Assembly: GCA_937864895.1 (NCBI GenBank)
Contig: CALMDF010000536.1
Location: 1-8,092 of the forward strand
Origin: an uncultured Holophagales bacterium
GTDB lineage: Bacteria; Acidobacteriota; Thermoanaerobaculia; UBA5066
DNA length: 8,092 bases
Direction: 5' to 3'
The notes under the pieces were generated by a model. That model worked only from the letters and a program-made list of their open reading frames with translations, did no database searches and had not been told where the DNA came from. A program made the translations under genes and the position numbers. Of this stretch, positions 1 through 5,587 are shown piece after piece (within the stretch, counting starts at the first letter, position 1; every line of letters starts with the position of its first letter).

Positions 1-824
1 CGTCCGAGCGGGGCGTGGACCACGGCCTCCTCGCCGAGGACGAAGCGGACCGCCTCGAGGAGCCGCTCGACGGGATCGCCGCCCCCCTGCGAGAGCCGCT
101 TCAGGGCGTAGCGCGCGACGTTGATGCCGTCCCTCACGCTGAACGGCTCGTCGGCCTCGTGCGCGCTCCGGAGGAACCGCGTCACCCACTTGAGGAGCGC
201 CTCCGGCGCGAACGGGAGGTTCTCCGCGAGGATCGCGAGCTCCTCCTCCTCGTCGGGGAAGTCGACGAGGATCGTCGGCGTGAGGCGCGAGTTGACGTAG
301 TCCGGCAGCTCGAACGTCGAGGCGTCGTCGTTCATCGTCGTGACGAACCGGAAGTCGGGGTGCGCCCGGATCTTCACCCCGGCGACGATCGACTCGACCG
401 TCCGGCGCGCGTCCAGGAGCGGGGCGAGCGAGGCCCACGACTTCTCGCTCATCCGGTTCCCCTCGTCGAGGATCGCGACGCCCCCCTTCAGCATCGCCGT
501 CACGACTCCCGAGGCGACGTAGCGGATCTTTCCTTCCCCCGCCACCACCGGCGTGACGAGGAGGTCCTCCGGGCGCGTGTCCATGGTCGCCTGGTAGACC
601 CACGCGGAACGGCCGATCCGCCTCGCGGCGGCGTAGGCGAGCGTCGTCTTCCCGACGCCCGGCTTCCCGACGAGCCGCGGGTGGAGCGGCAGGTCGCCCT
701 TCTCGACGACGAGCCACGCGGCCAGGAGCTGGTCGAGGAGGTCCTTCCGTCCCTTCCACTCGAGCGGGAACTCGTCGGGGTGCGCGAGCGCGATCTCGAC
801 GCCTTCGATGCTGACCGTTTCCAT
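1..824 (-). CDS. MoxR-type AAA ATPase (AAA_5), C-terminus cut off by window edge
   Basis: Reading leftwards from the ATG at 824-822, the frame stays open for 274 codons to the window edge, so the C-terminus is missing. Seen in the translation: a Walker A loop GKPGVGKTT at residues 53-61; a Walker B strand GGVAILDEGN at 114-123 with the Asp-Glu pair at 120-121; a sensor-1 Asn at about 165 in VTTMNDD; and an arginine-finger-like DYVNSRL at 175-181. This order and spacing fit the MoxR/AAA_5 group, ATPases that usually remodel a partner carrying a VWA domain. The partner would be expected just beyond the left edge, which is inference. An in-frame TAG lies four codons before the ATG and the next Met is residue 81, so the ATG is the likely start. 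No clear Shine-Dalgarno precedes it, so a leaderless or weakly initiated message is possible. The specific role is unknown. Confidence 0.9.
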   Translation of the reverse strand, partial: METVSIEGVEIALAHPDEFPLEWKGRKDLLDQLLAAWLVVEKGDLPLHPRLVGKPGVGKTTLAYAAARRIGRSAWVYQATMDTRPEDLLVTPVVAGEGKIRYVASGVVTAMLKGGVAILDEGNRMSEKSWASLAPLLDARRTVESIVAGVKIRAHPDFRFVTTMNDDASTFELPDYVNSRLTPTILVDFPDEEEELAILAENLPFAPEALLKWVTRFLRSAHEADEPFSVRDGINVARYALKRLSQGGGDPVERLLEAVRFVLGEEAVVHAPLG

Positions 825-873
825 GACGGGATTCTAGGCGGCGACGGCCCTCGTCCCGCGCCCTCGCGCTTCC

Positions 874-903
874 CGGAGGAATCCGCGGACGCGGGCTCCT
901 CCG
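874..903. repeat. Inverted repeat in divergent intergenic region
   Basis: This is the only structured element in the 125-bp spacer between the divergent ATPase and fasciclin genes. The outer arms CGGAGGA (874-880) and TCCTCCG (897-903) are perfectly complementary. After an A/C mismatch and a T/G wobble, an inner stem CCGC/GCGG closes on the loop GGAC (887-890). There is no T-tract on either side, and it sits upstream of both genes, so it is not a terminator. It could be an operator or a 5'-leader hairpin for the fasciclin gene. Neither is shown; chance formation in such GC-rich DNA remains possible. I found no convincing -35/-10 promoter pair here. Confidence 0.4.
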
Positions 904-949
904 TAGATGTGGCGTCGGACGCCAGAGGCGACCGCATCGGAGAAGAACA

Positions 950-1444
950 ATGAAGAAGAGCCTCATCGCCACCGCCGCTGCCCTCGCGCTCGTCGTGACC
1001 GCCGCCGCCCCGGCGCGCGCCGACCATCACCAGGCGAAGGACATCGTCGACACCGCGGTCGCCGCAGGGAGCTTCGGCACGCTCGCCACCGCCCTGCAGG
1101 CCGCGGGCCTCGTCGACACGCTCAAGGGGAAGGGCCCCTTCACCGTCTTCGCCCCGACCGACGACGCCTTCAAGAAGCTCCCCGCCGGCACCCTCGAGAA
1201 GCTCCTCGCCGACAAGGCCCAGCTCACGAAGGTCCTCACCTACCACGTCGTCTCCGGGAAGGTCATGGCGGCCGACGTCGTCAAGCTGACGTCCGCGAAG
1301 ACGGTCGAGGGCTCGGACGTGAAGATCGCCGTCGCGAACGGCGCGGTGAAGGTGAACGGCGCCAACGTCGTCAAGACCGACGTCGTCGCCTCCAACGGCG
1401 TCATCCACGTCATCGACTCGGTCATCCTTCCCCCGGCGAAGTAA
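950..1444 (+). CDS. Secreted fasciclin (FAS1) domain protein
   Basis: This 164-residue protein begins with a clear signal peptide: MKKS, a hydrophobic core to about residue 20, and PARA with likely cleavage after Ala24. The rest is a single FAS1 domain. Its two conserved blocks are visible: H1 as [11 protein letters not shown] (64-74), and H2 ending in [14 protein letters not shown] (148-161). The intervening [10 protein letters not shown] (96-105) carries the family's Tyr-His pair. The length is typical of bacterial one-domain FAS1 proteins, which are exported and thought to mediate adhesion or matrix binding. No enzymatic role is known for this type, and the partner here is unknown. The start is well supported: GGAG at 939-942 lies 7 nt before the ATG. 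The gene ends 29 bp before a strong terminator, so it probably forms its own transcript. Confidence 0.95.
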   Translation: MKKSLIATAAALALVVTAAAPARADHHQAKDIVDTAVAAGSFGTLATALQAAGLVDTLKGKGPFTVFAPTDDAFKKLPAGTLEKLLADKAQLTKVLTYHVVSGKVMAADVVKLTSAKTVEGSDVKIAVANGAVKVNGANVVKTDVVASNGVIHVIDSVILPPAK

Positions 1445-1473
1445 CGGCTCGCGGCGCGGCCGCGCGGATCTCG

Positions 1474-1497
1474 AAGGGGGGCGCAAGCCCCCCTTTT
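1474..1497 (+). terminator. Intrinsic terminator after FAS1 gene
   Basis: A perfect 9-bp stem, AAGGGGGGC (1474-1482) with GCCCCCCTT (1487-1495), closes a GCAA tetraloop (1483-1486). The stem is followed by Ts at 1494-1497 and a further pyrimidine-rich TTTCCC run. A GNRA loop closed by a C-G pair is exceptionally stable. It lies 29 bp after the fasciclin stop codon and only 25 bp before the acylase ATG. Confidence 0.9.
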
Positions 1498-1522
1498 CCG
1501 TTTCCCGTACTCTCTCCCGACG

Positions 1523-3814
1523 ATGCGCCGTCTCGCGGTCCGGCTCCTCGCCGCCCTCGCCGCCCTCGTCCTCCTCCTCGGGCTCGTCCTCTTCGTCCTC
1601 GTGCGGCGGAACCTGCCGGGACGGGAAGGGGGAAGGGTCGCCGGGCTCTCGTCGGAGGTGACGGTCGAGCTCGACGACCGCGGGATCGCCACGATCCGCG
1701 CCGCTTCGGTGGAGGACGCTCTCCGGGCGCAGGGGTGGGTGACGGCGCGCGACCGCGCGTTCCAGCTCGAGGTTCTCCGGAGGAACGCGTCGGGCCGCCT
1801 CGCCGAGCTCTTCGGCTCCGCCGCGCTCCCGCTCGACCGCCGCCACCGGATCTACGGGTTCGCCGAGGTCGCCGAGGCGGCGGTTCCGCTGCTGCCTCCC
1901 CGGCAGAGGGCCGACCTCGAGGCCTTCGCGTCCGGGGTCAACGCCTACTTCGAAGCGCGTCGGGGACGCCTTGGCCTGGAATTCGAGCTCCTGCGCGTCG
2001 AGCCCGGGCCGTGGCGCCCGGCGGATTCCCTCGCCGTCCTCCTCCTCATGTACGAGCAGCTGACGGACGGACGCGAGAACGAGCGCGACGCCGGAGAGCT
2101 CGTCTCTCTCCCCCCCTCCGTCCGCGCGTTTCTCCTCCCGCGGGCGACGGAAGACGACGTCGTCCTCGTTCCGGACGCGCCTCCGCCCGCCGCTCCCGCG
2201 CTGCCCGACCTCGGGGGCGCCGGCGTCCCGGCCCTGCCGCGCGCCGCCGCGCTCGACACCGAGGACGAGTCCCTCGTCGCCGGGTCGAACGCCTTCGCGG
2301 TCTCGGGCTCCCTGACCGCGAGCGGAAAGCCGATCCTCGCGGGCGACCCGCACCTCGGTCACGAGATGCCGGGTGTCTGGCTCCCGATGCGCTTCGTGGT
2401 CGCAGGGCGGACGTCCGAGGGAGTGACGCTCCCGGGGCTGCCGGCGCTCACGATCGGCCGGACCGACCAGGTCGCCTGGAGCTTCACGAACCTGCAGGCC
2501 GACGTGCAGGACCTCTACCGCGAACAGATCGAGGGGGACCGCGCCCGCCGCGGCGGCGGTTTCGAGCCCGTCGCCCGGAGGACGGAGACGATCCGCGTCC
2601 GCGGGGGCGGGGTCGAGACTCTCGTCGTCCGCTCCACGCCGCGCGGACCACTCCTCGAGGGGGACTTCTCCGTCCGCTGGACGGCGCTCGACGCCGGGAA
2701 CCTCCGCCTCCCCAACGGCGATCTCCTCCGCGCCCGCGACGAGGGGGAGCTCCTCGCCGCCTTCGACGGCTTCACCGGCCCCCCGCAGAACGTCGTCTGG
2801 GCTTCGCGTTCCGGCTCGATCGGGTGGCGGCCCGCCGGGCTCCTGCCGGTCCGGCGCGAGGGGCTCGACGGGAGCGTCCCCTGCGACGGCTCCGACCCCG
2901 CGAACGACTGGAGGGGTTTCGTCCCGATGGAGGAGCTCCCGCGCGTCGTCGACCCCCCGGAGGGGTTCGTCGTGACGGCAAACCAGCGGACGATCGGGAC
3001 CGCCTACCCGTATTTCGTGTCGGCCGACTGGGGGCACCCGGGCCGCGCCCGGCGGATCCGCGATCTCCTGCTCGAGGCAAGGGCCTCGGGCCTGAAGGTC
3101 ACGCGCCGGGAGGCGGAAGCGATCCAGCTCGACGAGCGCTCCGAGACGATGCGCCGGACGGCCGCCGCGTTCGTGCCGTTCCTCCCCGCCGACCTCGCGC
3201 GGCTCCTCGACGGCTGGGACGGCACCGCCGACGCCTCGAGCGCGCGCTACCTCGTGGCGCGCGCCCTCCGCCGCGCCCTCCGCGAGCGCGCGCTCGCCGC
3301 GTGGCGCGCCCCCTCGTTCCAGTGGCACCTCGAGGGCGACAACTGGAACGACCTCCTCGAGGCGGACGACGAGGCTTTCCGCGCCGCCGGGCTCGGGGAG
3401 CGGGCGGCGTTCCTGGCGGGCGCCGCGAACGACGCGGTCGAGGCCCTCGCGAAGCGCTACGGCGCCGACCGGCCGGAGTGGTCCTGGGGCGAGGCGAACC
3501 GGCTCTCGGTCCGCCATCCCCTCGGCCACGTGCCCGGCCTCTCGTGGCTCTTCGACCCGCCGCGCCCCGTGCAGTCGGGGGCGGCCACGACGCCCCGCGC
3601 CGCCTCGCCCTCCTTCGGGCAGTCGCTCCGGCTCCTCGTCGACTGGGGAGAGCCGGAGGCCGCGACGCTCGTCGTCCCCTTCGGCGCCTCGGGGCACGTC
3701 TCGTCGGCGCACCGCGTCGACCAGCTCCCCAGCTGGAGGGCCGGAGACCCCGGCGGCGAGACGACCAGGATGTCGCGCCCGCCGTCGGGCCCGTCGATCC
3801 GCCTCAGCCCCTGA
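1523..3814 (+). CDS. Penicillin acylase family Ntn hydrolase, membrane-anchored
   Basis: This 763-residue protein has the domain order of the penicillin amidase (S45) family, which hydrolyses amide bonds of beta-lactams, acyl-homoserine lactones or other N-acyl compounds after self-cleavage into two chains. Residues 1-28 form an Arg-led hydrophobic helix (signal anchor), placing the enzyme in the periplasm. The alpha-chain signature is seen at about 46-98: EVTVELDDRGIATIRA, then AQGWVTARDRAFQLE and GRLAELFG. The conserved VAGSNAF gives the predicted nucleophile Ser255 (codon 2285-2287), with cleavage expected before it. GKPILAGDPHL follows at 268-278. Asn487 in TANQRT is the likely oxyanion-hole residue. 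A late WSWGEANRLSVRHPLG (653-668) and GASGHVSSAHRVDQLPSW (721-738) complete the beta chain. Length is normal for the family. The substrate cannot be read from sequence. No Shine-Dalgarno precedes the ATG, whose leader is pyrimidine-rich. The last 11 bp overlap the 3' end of the opposing selenoprotein gene. Confidence 0.93.
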   Translation: MRRLAVRLLAALAALVLLLGLVLFVLVRRNLPGREGGRVAGLSSEVTVELDDRGIATIRAASVEDALRAQGWVTARDRAFQLEVLRRNASGRLAELFGSAALPLDRRHRIYGFAEVAEAAVPLLPPRQRADLEAFASGVNAYFEARRGRLGLEFELLRVEPGPWRPADSLAVLLLMYEQLTDGRENERDAGELVSLPPSVRAFLLPRATEDDVVLVPDAPPPAAPALPDLGGAGVPALPRAAALDTEDESLVAGSNAFAVSGSLTASGKPILAGDPHLGHEMPGVWLPMRFVVAGRTSEGVTLPGLPALTIGRTDQVAWSFTNLQADVQDLYREQIEGDRARRGGGFEPVARRTETIRVRGGGVETLVVRSTPRGPLLEGDFSVRWTALDAGNLRLPNGDLLRARDEGELLAAFDGFTGPPQNVVWASRSGSIGWRPAGLLPVRREGLDGSVPCDGSDPANDWRGFVPMEELPRVVDPPEGFVVTANQRTIGTAYPYFVSADWGHPGRARRIRDLLLEARASGLKVTRREAEAIQLDERSETMRRTAAAFVPFLPADLARLLDGWDGTADASSARYLVARALRRALRERALAAWRAPSFQWHLEGDNWNDLLEADDEAFRAAGLGERAAFLAGAANDAVEALAKRYGADRPEWSWGEANRLSVRHPLGHVPGLSWLFDPPRPVQSGAATTPRAASPSFGQSLRLLVDWGEPEAATLVVPFGASGHVSSAHRVDQLPSWRAGDPGGETTRMSRPPSGPSIRLSP

Positions 3815-4136
3815 GGAGCGATTCGAGGGTGTCGGGGTGGAAGCCGACGAGGAGCTTCTTCCCGACCCGGAGCATCGGGGCGCGGTAGTTCCCGGTGGGC
3901 CCCTTCAGGTCGTCGAGCGCGGCGTCCTTCGCGGCGAGCGAGCGGACGGCCTTCCCCTTCGCGATGACGACCTCCTGGACCGTCGCGAGGAGCGCCTTCA
4001 CGTCGGCGTCCTGCATGGGGGCCGACTTCGAGGAGCGTTCCTCCGTGATCCGGGCCTTCGTCCTGTCGAGCACCTCACGGGTGCGTCCACAGCTCGTTCA
4101 CCCGGGGCGCTGGTAGTAGAAGCCGACTGTGGCCAC
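3804..4136 (-). CDS. ArsC-family selenoprotein, thioredoxin fold, UGA read as Sec13
   Basis: Read leftwards from a GTG at 4136-4134, this frame encodes 110 residues if the TGA at 4100-4098 is read as selenocysteine (residue 13). The N-terminus MATVGFYYQRPG-Sec-TSC gives a first beta strand and a Sec-x-x-Cys redox pair (Sec13, Cys16) where thioredoxin-fold proteins carry CxxC. Further on, EVVIAKGKAVR (55-65), GPTGN (79-83) and YRAPMLRVGKKLLVGF (84-99) follow; Pro87 fits the conserved cis-proline facing the active site. From memory, the ArsC-like (seleno)protein family has the same YYxRxGUTSC start, RAPxLRVGK end and length of about 110 residues. Likely role: a cytoplasmic glutaredoxin- or arsenate-reductase-like thiol/selenol oxidoreductase; the substrate is unknown. 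Reading UGA as stop leaves an 89-residue product from GTG 4073, which lacks the first strand and both redox residues and has no good ribosome site. It is the last gene of the leftward cluster, 23 bp after the M20 peptidase gene. A TGC-to-TGA sequence error or a pseudogene is the alternative. Confidence 0.87.
4063..4092 (-). promoter_or_regulatory. Candidate bacterial SECIS hairpin downstream of UGA
   Basis: The mRNA just after the UGA (4100-4098) can fold as follows. The lower stem CUGU (4092-4089) pairs with ACAG (4066-4063). A G/G mismatch and two pairs (GA with UC) follow, then a bulged C (4085). The upper stem GCACC (4084-4080) pairs with GGUGC (4074-4070). The apical loop is CGUGA (4079-4075), beginning 18 nt after the UGA, and its second base is G. 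From memory, bacterial SECIS elements lie inside the coding region with the loop about 16-37 nt after the UGA and a G in the first two loop positions, so this one fits. SelB would bind it to deliver Sec-tRNA. A competing 5-bp pairing (CGAGC 4096-4092 with GCUCG 4071-4067) exists. Confidence 0.7.
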
Positions 4137-4141
4137 TTCGA

Positions 4142-4146
4142 CCTCC
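4142..4146 (-). promoter_or_regulatory. Ribosome binding site setting the selenoprotein start
   Basis: GGAGG on the minus strand (4146-4142), within a purine-rich run GGGGAGG, lies 5 nt before the GTG at 4136-4134. It sits in the 23-bp gap between the M20 peptidase stop and that GTG. A dedicated ribosome site here argues that translation is meant to begin upstream of the UGA, not at the internal GTG at 4073, which has no comparable site. Confidence 0.8.
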
Positions 4147-4159
4147 CCTCTCCTCCCCG

Positions 4160-5587
4160 TCAGGGCGAAAGCGCGTATTCGCGGACGATCCGGGTGGTCC
4201 GCTCGACGCCGTCGACGAACGCGGGGAGGTAGATCCTCTCGTTCATGCTGTGGATCGTGACGGCATCCATGATGTTGACCGCGAAGGGCGAGACGCCGTA
4301 GGCGCGGATGCCGCGGATCCTCAGGTAGGACAGGTTCGTGTAGCTGCCGGTCAGGACGTAAGGGCCGACGTCCGCGTCCTCGACGGGGTCGAGGCCGAGG
4401 ACGGTCTGGAGCGTCTCCCACGCCCTCCCCTCCCGGGGCGCGGGAGAGCTGTCGGGCGTGAGGAACCGGAGCTTCAGCCGGACCCCGCTCCGCGCGGCCC
4501 ACACCTTCATCTCTTCCCAGCGTTCCCGGCCGGACCGCCCCGGGAGGAGCGTCCCGACGACGTCGCTCGTGAACCCCTTCCCGCTCTCGACGGCCTTCGT
4601 CGGCGTCCAGTAGTACATGTCGCGCATCAGGGCCCGGTAGACCTCCGGGATCCCCTCCCCGAGGTGGCCCGCGGCGACGGCCGCGCGGGCGTCGCTCAGG
4701 TGGTGGCCCCAGAGGTCCGAGCGGGAAGGGGCGACGAAGGCGAGGAAGTCCTGGACCTCGTCGATGACCGTCAAGGGCTCGGAGCGCATCCTCCCCTCGA
4801 GCAGGTCGGTGAAGGCCTTCAGGTCCTTCTCCGTCCGCGCGAAGGCCGTGGTGGCGACCGTCGCCTTCTGGAGGATCTCGATCCCGAACCGGGCGACCCT
4901 CTCGCCGACGACCTCGTTGACTCCGCCCTCGTTGAAGACGTCGGTGACGCCCTCCAGGAGGTCGGGACGGTTCTCCACCACCCAGCCGATCCCGGCCTCG
5001 GGCGTGTACGTCTCCTCGCCCGGCTCGGCGATGAAGACGACGTCTCGCTCCGGGACGATTCCGTCCCTGCGAAGAGAGGCGATCGCGAAGAAGTCCGCGA
5101 CCCCCTGGCCCTTCATGTCGAGCGTCCCCCGCCCGTAGAGGTAGTGCCGAAAGTTCCCCTCTCCCCAGCGCGCCTCGAACGGCGGGTACTCCCATTCGGC
5201 GGCGTTGGCGGCAGGGACGACGTCCATGTGGTGGAGGAGGAGGAGCGCTTCCCCCCGCTTCCGCCCCGAGAGACGGGCCACGACGATGGGGCGCTCGGGG
5301 TCCGAGCCGACGACCTCGAACGGGATCCCCTCGCAGCCCAGCCGCTCCGCCCAGAAACGCGCCGTCTCGACCGTCCTTCCGGGAGGGTTCGAGCTGTCGA
5401 TCCGGACGTACTCGCGCAGGAGGTTCGTCTCCTCGCGGGTCTGGAGGCCCTCGATGTCGACGGACCGGACCCCGAACCGCGCCGTCCGGTGCCGCAGGAG
5501 CGGAGGGAGACCCAGGACGACGGCCAGGACGACCGCGGCGCCGCCGTAGAGACCGAGCCGCCGGAGCACGTTCCGGGAGAGCTTCAT
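4160..5587 (-). CDS. M20 family zinc metallopeptidase, membrane-anchored
   Basis: This 475-residue protein is of the M20/ArgE/carboxypeptidase type, which uses two zinc ions to remove terminal residues from peptides or to hydrolyse N-acyl amino acids. Residues 11-31 form a hydrophobic signal anchor (GLYGGAAVVLAVVLGLPPLL), so the catalytic domain should face the periplasm. The metal and catalytic residues are all visible: His120 and Asp122 in LLHHMDVVP, Asp157 in YGRGTLDMKG, Glu191-Glu192 in AEPGEET, Glu220 in FNEGG, and His446 in IHSMNERIYLP. YVRIDSSNPPG (60-70) is the usual N-terminal block. Length is normal. The ATG (5587-5585) overlaps the stop of the upstream YfhO-like gene as ATGA, so translation is probably coupled. 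The same frame stays open further upstream, but that extension is Arg/Pro-rich and lies inside the YfhO-like gene, so I reject it. Substrate unknown. Confidence 0.93.
   Translation of the reverse strand: MKLSRNVLRRLGLYGGAAVVLAVVLGLPPLLRHRTARFGVRSVDIEGLQTREETNLLREYVRIDSSNPPGRTVETARFWAERLGCEGIPFEVVGSDPERPIVVARLSGRKRGEALLLLHHMDVVPAANAAEWEYPPFEARWGEGNFRHYLYGRGTLDMKGQGVADFFAIASLRRDGIVPERDVVFIAEPGEETYTPEAGIGWVVENRPDLLEGVTDVFNEGGVNEVVGERVARFGIEILQKATVATTAFARTEKDLKAFTDLLEGRMRSEPLTVIDEVQDFLAFVAPSRSDLWGHHLSDARAAVAAGHLGEGIPEVYRALMRDMYYWTPTKAVESGKGFTSDVVGTLLPGRSGRERWEEMKVWAARSGVRLKLRFLTPDSSPAPREGRAWETLQTVLGLDPVEDADVGPYVLTGSYTNLSYLRIRGIRAYGVSPFAVNIMDAVTIHSMNERIYLPAFVDGVERTTRIVREYALSP

Noticed and set aside
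15..953. Plus-strand open frame of 312 codons opposite the AAA ATPase
   Set aside because: The minus strand carries intact Walker A, Walker B and sensor motifs; the plus-strand product is charged low-complexity sequence.
1454..1465. 12-bp perfect palindrome GCGCGGCCGCGC after the FAS1 stop
   Set aside because: Short all-GC palindromes are expected by chance here, and the real terminator follows with its own T-tract.
500..3712. Very long minus-strand open frame (about 1070 codons) opposite the FAS1 and acylase genes
   Set aside because: Arg/Glu/Gly/Pro-rich with no recognisable domain; it crosses three convincing genes and is a shadow of high-GC codon use.
907..3888. Long plus-strand open frame of about 990 codons overlapping FAS1 and acylase
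   Set aside because: Its product is almost all Arg, Pro, Gly and Ala, in a different frame from both well-supported genes, and it runs through the terminator.
4067..4096. Alternative hairpin CGAGC/GCUCG after the UGA
   Set aside because: It pairs only five bases around a 20-nt interior and is less extended than the fold with the CGUGA loop.
4098..4100. UGA taken as the true end of a separate upstream peptide
   Set aside because: The peptide before it is only 12 residues from the GTG, and the frame continues directly into a conserved fold with no fresh ribosome site.
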